From: Paludibacteraceae bacterium
GTDB lineage: Bacteria > Bacteroidota > Bacteroidia > Bacteroidales > Paludibacteraceae
Direction of reading: 5' to 3'
DNA length: 5,889 nt
Assembly: GCA_017550055.1 (NCBI GenBank)
Contig: JAFYMM010000107.1
Span: 1 to 5,889, forward strand
Made by a program: the position numbers and the translations under genes. Below, piece by piece: positions 1 to 5,889 of this stretch. Below the pieces are notes generated by a model. That model worked only from the letters and a program-made list of their open reading frames with translations. It did not search any database and had not been told where the DNA came from. Each line of letters begins with the position of its first letter. Positions within the stretch are counted from its first letter, which is position 1.

Positions 1-1189
1 GATGATTGATGAGGCACTTATCCAAGGTTCTGAGAAGTTCCTCCTCCACTACAACTTCCCTCCATTCTCTACTGGCGAAGCTCGCGCATCTCGTGGTATC
101 GGCCGTCGCGAAATCGGTCACGGCAACCTCGCTTATCGCGCACTCAAACCAATGATTCCAACCGACTACCCTTACGTAGTACGCGTAGTATCAGATATCC
201 TCGAATCTAACGGTTCGTCATCTATGGCAACTGTATGTGCAGGCTGTCTTGCTCTTATGGATGCTGGTGTACCTATCCACAAACCTGTAACAGGTATCGC
301 AATGGGTCTTATCTCTGAAAACAAAGGTACTAACTACGCTGTCCTCAGCGACATCCTCGGCGACGAAGACCACCTTGGCGATATGGACTTCAAAGTAACA
401 GGTACTCGCGATGGTATCACTGCTACTCAAATGGACATCAAAGTTGATGGTCTTAGCTACGAAATCCTCGAAAAAGCTCTTCAACAAGCTCGCGACGGAC
501 GTATGCACATCCTCGACAAAATCCAAGAAACTCTTGCTGAACCACGTCCAGACCTCAAACCACACGCTCCACGCATCGTAACTATGATGATTCCTAAAGA
601 ACTCATCGGTGCAGTTATCGGCCCTGGCGGTAAAATCATCCAAGGCATCCAAGCTGAATCTGGCGCAGTGGTTACTATCGAAGAAGTTGAAGAAGGTGGC
701 CGCGTAGAAATCGCAGGTACTAACAAAGCTCAAATCGACTCTGCTGTAGCTCAAATCAAAGCTATTGTAGCAATCCCTGAAGTAGGCGAAACTTATACTT
801 CTAAAGTTAAATCTATCATGGCTTATGGTTGCTTCGTAGAGTTCATGCCTGGCAAAGAAGGCCTCCTCCACATTTCTGAAATCGACTGGCGTCGTTTCGA
901 AACTATGGAAGAAACAGGCATCAAAGAAGGCGACAAAATCGATGTTAAACTCCTCGAAATCGACCCTAAAACAGGTAAATTCAAACTTTCTGCTAAAGTA
1001 TTGAAAGAAAAACCTGAAGGTTATGTAGAGCAAGAACGTCGCCCTCGCCCAGAGCGTGCTGACCGTGGCGAACGCCGTCCTCGTCCAGAACGCAACGACC
1101 GTGGCGAACGCCGTCCTCGTCCAGAAAACAACGAACGCCCAGCAGAACAACCTGTAGCTCCACAAAACAACGAAACAATCGAATTCTAA
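1..1189 (+). CDS. pnp: Polynucleotide phosphorylase (PNPase), C-terminal part, 5' truncated by window edge
   Basis: This enzyme is a cytoplasmic 3'-to-5' phosphorolytic exoribonuclease that releases nucleoside diphosphates during mRNA decay. About 395 residues are visible, against roughly 700-750 for the full family, so the ATG at base 2 is an internal Met. Residues 1-150 are the end of the second RNase PH domain, with the GRREIGHG stretch (34-41), the SNGSSSMA phosphate-binding segment (69-76) and the acidic site DEDHLGDMDFK, whose D123, D129 and K131 match the E. coli catalytic D486, D492 and K494. A helical linker follows, then a KH domain (about 191-256, GPGG loop at 207-210) and an S1 domain (about 261-334). 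The last 60 residues are a hydrophilic Arg/Pro/Glu-rich tail. Codons are strongly biased (CTC/CTT Leu, CGC/CGT Arg, mostly AAA Lys) and the gene is clearly richer in G+C than the genes opposite, as expected for a highly expressed gene. Identification is certain; only the 5' part is missing. Confidence 0.97.
   Translation, partial: MIDEALIQGSEKFLLHYNFPPFSTGEARASRGIGRREIGHGNLAYRALKPMIPTDYPYVVRVVSDILESNGSSSMATVCAGCLALMDAGVPIHKPVTGIAMGLISENKGTNYAVLSDILGDEDHLGDMDFKVTGTRDGITATQMDIKVDGLSYEILEKALQQARDGRMHILDKIQETLAEPRPDLKPHAPRIVTMMIPKELIGAVIGPGGKIIQGIQAESGAVVTIEEVEEGGRVEIAGTNKAQIDSAVAQIKAIVAIPEVGETYTSKVKSIMAYGCFVEFMPGKEGLLHISEIDWRRFETMEETGIKEGDKIDVKLLEIDPKTGKFKLSAKVLKEKPEGYVEQERRPRPERADRGERRPRPERNDRGERRPRPENNERPAEQPVAPQNNETIEF
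1034..1141 (+). repeat. Three 36-bp tandem units encoding the Arg-rich PNPase tail
   Basis: Three in-frame 12-residue units follow each other: ERRPRPERADRG (1034-1069), ERRPRPERNDRG (1070-1105) and the degenerate ERRPRPENNERP (1106-1141). At DNA level, 1061-1090 and 1097-1126 are a perfect 30-bp direct repeat with a 36-bp period. The tail is highly charged and low in complexity, like the RGG/RGE-type disordered tails of RNA-binding proteins. A role in RNA binding or in partner contacts is inferred. The perfect DNA repeat makes unit number liable to change by slippage or recombination. Confidence 0.9.
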
Positions 1190-1199
1190 TTCATAAAAC

Positions 1200-1231
1200 A
1201 AAAGGTGGTGTCATACTCGATACCACCTTTT
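1200..1231 (+). terminator. Intrinsic terminator of pnp
   Basis: The hairpin starts 10 bases after the pnp stop codon. Its arms are 1200-1212 and 1219-1231, a 13-bp stem with one G-T wobble, centred on AGGTGGT/ACCACCT, with a 6-base loop (atactc). The descending arm runs into ctttttatatt, a short T tract. The left arm begins with A residues, so it could work weakly in the other direction, but the position fits termination of pnp. Confidence 0.88.
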
Positions 1232-1243
1232 TATATTATTACT

Positions 1244-1281
1244 CTATACACTATACACTATACACTACCCGCTATACACTA
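1244..1281. repeat. Short intergenic tandem repeat, ctataca unit
   Basis: Three perfect head-to-tail copies of the 7-mer ctataca (1244-1264) are followed by a partial copy (cta, 1265-1267), a 4-base interruption (cccg) and a further copy (ctatacacta, 1272-1281). It lies between the pnp terminator and the tRNA gene. It has no significant self-complementarity and no coding potential. It may be a microsatellite-like locus; no function is claimed. Confidence 0.85.
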
Positions 1282-1288
1282 AAAAAAC

Positions 1289-1360
1289 GCTCCCATAGTT
1301 TAATGGATAGAATGAAGGATTCCGGTTCCTTTGGTTGCGGTTCGATTCCGCATGGGAGTA
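1289..1360 (+). tRNA. tRNA-Arg (anticodon CCG)
   Basis: A complete 72-base cloverleaf can be drawn. The acceptor stem pairs gctccca (1289-1295) with tgggagt (1353-1359), and its first pair is a G-U wobble. The D arm is gttt/gaat with an 8-base loop containing GG. The anticodon stem is aagga/tcctt around the loop ttccggt, placing anticodon CCG at 1322-1324, which reads the Arg codon CGG. The variable loop has 4 bases. The T arm is tgcgg-ttcgatt-ccgca. The discriminator is A1360 and the next bases are caa, so CCA is not encoded and must be added by the nucleotidyltransferase. No clear Bacteroidota promoter (TTTG / TAnnTTTG) was seen just upstream, so how the gene is transcribed is unresolved. 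Confidence 0.95.
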
Positions 1361-1373
1361 CAAACTAATACAC

Positions 1374-1414
1374 AAAAAAAAATAGGCTAACCTTTCAAGG
1401 CTAGCCTATTTTTT
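1374..1414. terminator. Bidirectional intrinsic terminator between tRNA-Arg and the convergent envelope operon
   Basis: Nine A residues (1374-1382) precede taggcta (1383-1389), and tagccta (1402-1408) precedes six T residues (1409-1414). With the A/T flanks the arms 1377-1389 and 1402-1414 form a 13-bp stem. Inside it there is one A/C mismatch and then a 3-bp extension (cct/agg) around a small loop. Read rightward the hairpin ends in TTTTTTATTT after the tRNA. Read leftward it ends in nine U residues, just past the stop codon at 1432 of the operon on the - strand. It therefore suits both converging transcripts. Confidence 0.88.
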
Positions 1415-1431
1415 ATTTCAGCAAAATTATA

Positions 1432-3162
1432 TTACTTTACAAGCTTAACTTTATAAGATTGATATACCTCATAATCATTAGCATCATTAATTTTTGTAGG
1501 TTTATTTCCAACCCAAACCACGATTGTCATATTTTCAGGTACAAATGCATCTTTTAATGTTTTCTTTCTTGTAATCTCAAACGAATTTCCACCAGCATTA
1601 ACAACTTCACCTAATATAGACACTACACCATCACGGCAAACATGATTGTGATAATATGTTCCAGATACCCCAGCTTGAGAGCCTTTAAGCTCATCTTCCA
1701 ATAAAGCAATACCAACAGACAAACGATCTTGATTTGGCAATTTAGCTAAAACATCACCTTTAACAGTCACTTCCAATTCTCTAGTTTCTGCATTATAAGC
1801 ATGTTGAACATCAAGTGCTACTGGCGACATTTCAGATTGCATCATACTGAAATAATCTGCAAGCAAACCACGAGAAGCTACTTCGTTCACAGAGAAAATA
1901 GGACCACCAGGAGTACCTGAAGTAGTAACACCTACAGACAAAAGATTAGTTCTATTTATCATCAAACCAGGAGCATATGACATCTGAGTATTATAGAACA
2001 AACTTGCAATAGTGTCACTTTGATTTGAAGTGTATTTACCAGCATTATATCCAGCATGGTGTGCTACCCAAATACATTTATCTGCACCAACTTCTTCTAT
2101 TGCAGCTTCAATATAAGCATGACCTGCAGGACAATTCGAGCAAGCATCACCTGTCATATTTTCAAGTAAAATCACTCTATCTACCAAATTCTTAGCTACT
2201 ACTGTTTTAACTACAATAGTATTATCGTCTACGTTATCATCAAGTTCTGCACCATTTACATTTTCAACTACATACTCTAAATCAATCTCTCCCTCTTTTG
2301 GCAATTTAATATCTTTAACGAAGAATACATATTGCTCGTCTCTATTGAGTGCTTTTTCCAATTGAATATTTTGGCGGAAATATTCATTTTTCCCTGATTT
2401 AACCACAATATCAAATGAATTCAATGGCTCAAGAGCTTTATTTGCTATTGTTGCAACAAAAGTATAACCAACATTTGGTTTTGCATATTCTGCGGTTTCT
2501 ATAGCAACCAATGCCGCATCATTTTGAGGCATATTTTCACCAGAAACAACACATTTTACACACATATTACCCATTTCAGTATGTTGAATCCAACGTTTTG
2601 ATGCGCAATCATAAATATAGCATCCATCTTTTACTGGTGTTTGCGATCCATCGCAACCAATAATAAGACCATTAGCATGAATAGTGTAACCAATATAAAG
2701 GTCATAAACAGGTTCTTTAATCTTGAAATATGGAGACAAAATCATTTCATTCCAAGACATTAAATTAATATCTCCTATAAATTCTTGACTCCAAAGATCC
2801 TCACCATTCAATTCCTCTCTAATCCAAAATTTCAAACCAGAATATTGAGTTGAAACTGAATTTTTATCTTGACCATGCAAGCCTACCGACATTTTAATTA
2901 TACGATTCAATACAAATGCATTCAACTGTGCTTCTGTCAATTTAATAGCAGCAGATTGCTCAAAAACAGTTTCAGAATATTCTTGACCCAATGCTGTAAG
3001 AATTGTATCTTCACAATATTGTAATGCAAACTGTATAGTTGTATCCAAATCTTTGTCTGGCTTATTATCAACTGGTTGCTCTATACCTCCTCCGTCAGGG
3101 CCACAAGCAACAAACAAAATTGCTACAATAACAAATAAAATTTGTTTAAAATTAAATTTCAT
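1432..3162 (-). CDS. Large lipoprotein with C-terminal Omp28-type (thioredoxin-like) domain
   Basis: This 576-residue protein is the last gene of the operon. It starts with a lipoprotein signal peptide: basic N terminus, hydrophobic core and lipobox LFVAC with Cys20 as the lipidated residue. Residues 40-205 form a region I cannot assign. It contains IGYTIHANGLIIGCDG (157-172) and a CVKC pair (201-204), and it looks like a beta-rich extracellular module. About 215-320 resembles an Ig/CARDB-like beta-sandwich. From 327 on it matches the Omp28 family: RVILLENMTGDACSNCPAGH, with CSNC at 341-344 where thioredoxins have CxxC, then a YAPGLMINR segment (396-404) in the cis-Pro position, then HNHVCR (505-510). 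It is much longer than Omp28 proteins of about 250-300 residues because of the N-terminal extension. A location in the outer membrane or on the cell surface is inferred. No Shine-Dalgarno is seen; the ATG is preceded by an A/T-rich leader 26 bp from the previous gene. Confidence 0.85.
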   Translation of the reverse strand: MKFNFKQILFVIVAILFVACGPDGGGIEQPVDNKPDKDLDTTIQFALQYCEDTILTALGQEYSETVFEQSAAIKLTEAQLNAFVLNRIIKMSVGLHGQDKNSVSTQYSGLKFWIREELNGEDLWSQEFIGDINLMSWNEMILSPYFKIKEPVYDLYIGYTIHANGLIIGCDGSQTPVKDGCYIYDCASKRWIQHTEMGNMCVKCVVSGENMPQNDAALVAIETAEYAKPNVGYTFVATIANKALEPLNSFDIVVKSGKNEYFRQNIQLEKALNRDEQYVFFVKDIKLPKEGEIDLEYVVENVNGAELDDNVDDNTIVVKTVVAKNLVDRVILLENMTGDACSNCPAGHAYIEAAIEEVGADKCIWVAHHAGYNAGKYTSNQSDTIASLFYNTQMSYAPGLMINRTNLLSVGVTTSGTPGGPIFSVNEVASRGLLADYFSMMQSEMSPVALDVQHAYNAETRELEVTVKGDVLAKLPNQDRLSVGIALLEDELKGSQAGVSGTYYHNHVCRDGVVSILGEVVNAGGNSFEITRKKTLKDAFVPENMTIVVWVGNKPTKINDANDYEVYQSYKVKLVK

Positions 3163-3188
3163 AAAATAAAAGTGTTTTCTATTCTAAA

Positions 3189-3674
3189 TTATTCTGCTGG
3201 AATAAGAGCAGGATCATAAATAAAGTTGAAAGTAAATGAAAGTGACTCTTTGCCATTAGAGAAAGTAAATGTACCAGGGCAATTAGCTGCAGGTTGGTCA
3301 GCAACGCGAAGGTGCATAGCCAAGTCAGCAAATTCTTCACCTGAACCAAGCTCACCTACTTCCCAAGTTTGTTCTTTTTCACCATTGCCCATCATACACA
3401 AATTTACACAAAAAGAAGGTATATATTTTGTATAATCATAATTACGTACCTCTTTCATAGTAAAAGTTTCAGTTCCTGAAGCATTATTTCTCAAAATAAC
3501 ATGAGCAACTATCTCACCCCATTCGTAGTGATCCATAGTTACATCAATAACAGCACCTTCTGCAATTTCTTGACCGTTATACATTACAGAAAAAGATGGT
3601 CCTGTTTCTTGTGGAGTACAAGCAAAAAATACTACGGCAACAATTGCCATCAAAAAGAATTTTAAAGTTTTCAT
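3189..3674 (-). CDS. Small lipoprotein of unknown function
   Basis: This 161-residue protein has a clear lipoprotein signal peptide (MKTLKFFLMA start, lipobox VVFFAC, Cys19). The mature part is predicted to be mostly beta strand, with a core like a small Ig-type domain: alternating hydrophobic residues in VIDVTMDHYEWGEIVAHVILRN and a terminal SLSFTFNFIYD. It carries a CVNLC pair (89-93) and a single Cys132. Similar FCxxxC-containing beta-domains accompany Omp28-type proteins in other Bacteroidota, from memory; I cannot confirm a family here. Its place between two Omp28-type genes, 67 bp after one and 26 bp before the other, suggests a partner in the same envelope process. No function is assigned. 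Confidence 0.85.
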   Translation of the reverse strand: MKTLKFFLMAIVAVVFFACTPQETGPSFSVMYNGQEIAEGAVIDVTMDHYEWGEIVAHVILRNNASGTETFTMKEVRNYDYTKYIPSFCVNLCMMGNGEKEQTWEVGELGSGEEFADLAMHLRVADQPAANCPGTFTFSNGKESLSFTFNFIYDPALIPAE

Positions 3675-3678
3675 AGTT

Positions 3679-3711
3679 CAAATTGTTTATTTGGCTCTTT
3701 AAGCCAATTTG
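3679..3711 (-). promoter_or_regulatory. Possible intercistronic RNA hairpin before the small lipoprotein gene
   Basis: The 67-bp gap between the Omp28-type gene and the 161-aa lipoprotein gene is the longest in the operon. It contains ttggct (3691-3696) and agccaa (3702-3707), a perfect 6-bp stem with a 5-base loop. Flanking it, caaattg (3679-3685) and caatttg (3705-3711) can also pair perfectly, and that pairing overlaps the 3' arm of the first hairpin. In the - strand transcript this lies 5-37 bases upstream of the ATG. It has no T tract, so it is not a standard terminator. RNA processing, stability or control of initiation are possible. Chance in A/T-rich DNA is not excluded. Confidence 0.4.
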
Positions 3712-3741
3712 TTAATAAATTATTTAATTATCACAATAATA

Positions 3742-4614
3742 TTAGTGAGCTCCAGCTCCGAGAGAAATTTCAGCAGCTTGAACAACCTCTTTTGTTTGAG
3801 TATTGATAAGAACTGCAACTACAGAACAATTATCTGTTACATATTTTGCATCAACTTCAAATGAGCAAGCAACTTCTTTTGCTTCTGCCAATTTACCAAG
3901 TTCTTCACCCCACAAACCATTCAATGCTCCACGGAATACATGATTATGCTCATAATTATTCACAGAAGAATGACCCATTTGTGCATTTGGATGTTTTTCC
4001 AAATAAGAAGCTTTCAAGGTCTCTGAAATTGATTGAGGACCAACAATACCACTTTCAACCAACCAATATTGCAATGACACTTCATAATCCATTGCCACTT
4101 GAGGTTCAAGTTGTGCAATCACTTTATGATTACCATTTTCTACTGAATGACTCAATTTCACAAAACAATCTGGAGCAATTTCTCTTTGTGCAAAAACATT
4201 TGCAGTCCAAGTTGAACTTCCAAGCAAATATGTATTATTAAATTTACGTCCATTGATAACACCTACAGGCAAACCTGTACTAACAGAGCCACCATAATAA
4301 GATAGATACTCCATCGCCTCTGCCGAACGAAGATCTACAGTAGAAACCATTGGGTCTGTATATGCAATACCTTCTGGGTGCATACCAACAACAACGATAT
4401 TCTCAGGAACTAAGTCTATCATCTCATGTGCTACCATAGCCGCACCTGGACAATTCACACATCTATTTCCTGTAAATTCAATCAACAAAACAGTACGATC
4501 AGATGGATTAAGAGGAACCTCAACCAATCTATCATCTTCAGGTACAACATCACAAGCAGCAAACGCAACTACCACTGCTGCCAAAAGACTAAAAATAAAA
4601 CTTTTTATTTTCAT
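3742..4614 (-). CDS. Omp28-family outer membrane lipoprotein
   Basis: The protein has 290 residues, the usual size of the Porphyromonas-type Omp28 family. It has a lipoprotein signal peptide with lipobox AFAAC (Cys21) and the acidic stretch PEDD just after it. That stretch resembles the acidic surface-export signals described for Bacteroidota lipoproteins. The mature domain begins with a strand TVLLIEFTG (41-49) followed by NRCVNCPG, with CVNC at 52-55 in the thioredoxin active-site position. TGLPVGVINGRKF (113-125) matches the cis-Pro loop. The second half is beta-rich and holds EHNHVFRG (222-229), also seen as HNHVCR in the 576-aa protein downstream, so the two are probably paralogues. The gene starts 19 bp after the barrel gene, which supports co-transcription. 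Omp28 of P. gingivalis is a surface lipoprotein; redox activity is not established for this family member. Confidence 0.88.
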   Translation of the reverse strand: MKIKSFIFSLLAAVVVAFAACDVVPEDDRLVEVPLNPSDRTVLLIEFTGNRCVNCPGAAMVAHEMIDLVPENIVVVGMHPEGIAYTDPMVSTVDLRSAEAMEYLSYYGGSVSTGLPVGVINGRKFNNTYLLGSSTWTANVFAQREIAPDCFVKLSHSVENGNHKVIAQLEPQVAMDYEVSLQYWLVESGIVGPQSISETLKASYLEKHPNAQMGHSSVNNYEHNHVFRGALNGLWGEELGKLAEAKEVACSFEVDAKYVTDNCSVVAVLINTQTKEVVQAAEISLGAGAH

Positions 4615-4633
4615 AATTTAGATAAATTGAGGA

Positions 4634-5889
4634 TTAGAAACTAACGCTATAAGACAATGACAAACCTTTAGATGCTGGCACATAACGGCAAACACCACCC
4701 GAACAGTTATAACCTGCACGTGTACGTCCATAAGCCAATTGCACACGGTGTGTACCCCAGTTGTATGATGCAGCTACTTTATAATAGTGTTGTTTTGTTT
4801 CATCAATATTATAAAGGTCTGAAACTTCAATCATTGCTTGTTGAAACAACGAAATTTCATACAATGCGTATACCCATTGACCACGATCTTGACGAGTAAA
4901 CAAATATTGTAACTCACCACGCATACCAATGTTTTTCGATGGTTTATATTTCAACTCTGCAATTGCAATATGAGAATTTACTATGTCTGAAACTTTAGCA
5001 CCTTTGAAAGATGACTCAAATCCGTGACCTTCTACAACTGCTTGGTTGTATTGTTGATACATATACAATGCTGTCATAGAGAATGTTTTTGTGATTTTTT
5101 TAGCAAATTCCAAGTGTACATCAAGATAATATGTCTCATCACCCATAGCAAAGAATGGAGATGTGTAACCATCTGTACCTTGCAATGTTCCTGTTGCATT
5201 CACTTCAATTGGGTCAGCCTTAATACCACGGATATAAGTACCATTCAAGCGGAAACTTGTACCATATTTACCACCCATAGTAGTTTTACGTTTAAATGTA
5301 TAACGAGCTTCTGCTTGGAATGCCCATTCTCCGCGTGCTGATGGAGTACCATATTGTGTTGCATAAGGATACATCGCAGCAAGAGCATAAGTATGTGTCA
5401 TAGAAAAAGCTGGCATATGGTTAATAAAGCCACCGATACCAGAACCAGTACGATCCGAACGGAACGACATATTCTCAGAGCGTTTAGCTTGCAACAAGAA
5501 ACTCATACCTCGTTCTGAATATGACAACGACATCATAGCTGCTGTACCTGGTTTATAGATATATCCATTATCTGCAGATGGGTCATTGGCTTTGTAAGCA
5601 TATTCTACCAAAGCATTCCAACCACCTTTTTGGAAACGCAATCTAACATCACCTGCTCCAACAAATTGAGGCAAATTGAGTTTATACAATGGACTTGGTT
5701 GAATAACTTCATCTGGATCATATTTGCTTACATAAGATGCACCAAACAAAAGGTTATATCCACCCTCTTGCATTGCTTTCGACCATTCATCAATATTCAA
5801 TTCAAGGTCTGCACCCATCACTGCACCTTGAGAATAATCAAATCCAAAAGCATTATCCATTCCATAATTAAAGTATTTACGTTGCATAC
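4634..5889 (-). CDS. DUF6029-like outer membrane beta-barrel protein, 5' truncated by window edge
   Basis: The visible 417 residues are the C-terminal part of a longer protein. The Met at 5887 is not followed by a signal peptide and the frame is open to the window edge, so the true start lies outside. The sequence is a series of alternating polar/aromatic strands rich in Tyr, Gly and Phe, ending in LSLSYSVSF. That is an amphipathic last strand with a terminal Phe, as BAM-inserted barrels have. Near the end, GYNCSGGVCRYVPASKG (392-408) is a pattern I associate with the Bacteroidota DUF6029 family, from memory of that family. Cys395 and Cys400 are the only two cysteines in the visible part. The function of this family is unknown to me. 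It is the first gene in the window of an operon with three lipoprotein genes, so a barrel/lipoprotein complex is a reasonable inference. Confidence 0.82.
   Translation of the reverse strand, partial: MQRKYFNYGMDNAFGFDYSQGAVMGADLELNIDEWSKAMQEGGYNLLFGASYVSKYDPDEVIQPSPLYKLNLPQFVGAGDVRLRFQKGGWNALVEYAYKANDPSADNGYIYKPGTAAMMSLSYSERGMSFLLQAKRSENMSFRSDRTGSGIGGFINHMPAFSMTHTYALAAMYPYATQYGTPSARGEWAFQAEARYTFKRKTTMGGKYGTSFRLNGTYIRGIKADPIEVNATGTLQGTDGYTSPFFAMGDETYYLDVHLEFAKKITKTFSMTALYMYQQYNQAVVEGHGFESSFKGAKVSDIVNSHIAIAELKYKPSKNIGMRGELQYLFTRQDRGQWVYALYEISLFQQAMIEVSDLYNIDETKQHYYKVAASYNWGTHRVQLAYGRTRAGYNCSGGVCRYVPASKGLSLSYSVSF

Noticed and set aside
2..4. ATG at base 2 as start of pnp
   Set aside because: It lies inside the second RNase PH domain; the first domain must be upstream of the window.
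218..1201. 327-codon open frame on the - strand opposite pnp
   Set aside because: It is exactly antisense to a certain gene, its product is rich in Phe, Cys, Ser and Val with no domain, and it results from the codon bias of pnp. The same holds for the smaller - strand frames at 481-726 and 993-1178.
1244..1281. CRISPR-like array
   Set aside because: Units are only 7 bp, directly adjacent and without spacers.
1289..1414. tRNA-Arg as an attachment site of an integrated element
   Set aside because: There is no integrase and no second copy of the tRNA 3' end in the window; a terminator and ordinary genes follow directly.
1432..1660. Type IX secretion C-terminal sorting domain on the 576-aa protein
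   Set aside because: The end of the protein lacks the typical sorting-domain pattern and the protein has a lipobox, so it is better read as a lipoprotein.
3846..4241. 131-codon open frame on the + strand inside the 290-aa Omp28-type gene
   Set aside because: It is antisense to a well-supported gene and its composition (His, Gln, Asn, Leu) reflects reversed codons. The + strand frames at 3226-3435, 4426-4644, 4672-4899 and 5024-5341 are rejected for the same reason.
4615..4629. A/T-only inverted repeat (aattt...aaatt) between the barrel and Omp28-type genes
   Set aside because: It has five A/T pairs only, is easily due to chance in this composition, and has no T tract of terminator type.
5885..5887. 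ATG at 5887 (- strand) as start of the barrel protein
   Set aside because: No signal peptide follows, which an outer membrane barrel requires, and the frame stays open to the window edge.

Overview
The window looks like part of a Bacteroidales (Bacteroidota) chromosome. The evidence is a co-directional set of Bacteroidota-type outer-envelope genes (an apparent DUF6029-type beta-barrel protein and two Omp28-type lipoproteins), no Shine-Dalgarno sequences before the starts, a tRNA without an encoded CCA end, and A/T-rich spacers. The genus cannot be fixed from sequence alone.

Left part, + strand (1-1414): the 3' two-thirds or less of pnp (polynucleotide phosphorylase), covering the second RNase PH domain, KH domain, S1 domain and a basic Arg-rich tail built on a 36-bp tandem repeat. 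It ends in a strong intrinsic terminator (1200-1231). A short intergenic tandem repeat (ctataca units), a tRNA-Arg(CCG) gene (1289-1360) and a hairpin flanked by A and T runs (1374-1414) follow. That hairpin can terminate transcription from both sides.

Right part, - strand (5889 down to 1432): four genes in one direction with gaps of about 19, 67 and 26 bp, probably one operon. In order of transcription they are: (1) the C-terminal 417 residues of a DUF6029-like outer-membrane beta-barrel protein, whose start lies outside the window; (2) a 290-aa Omp28-family lipoprotein with a CVNC thioredoxin-like motif; (3) a 161-aa small lipoprotein of unknown function with a CVNLC cysteine pair; (4) a 576-aa lipoprotein with a C-terminal Omp28-type domain (CSNC motif) behind a long N-terminal region with more cysteines. 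The operon ends at the shared terminator and converges on the pnp/tRNA side.

The most interesting element is this envelope operon. Three lipoproteins, two of them apparently thioredoxin-fold paralogues, are encoded with a barrel that carries its own cysteine pair near the C terminus. A shared outer-membrane assembly or thiol-related function is a reasonable hypothesis but is not shown by the sequence.
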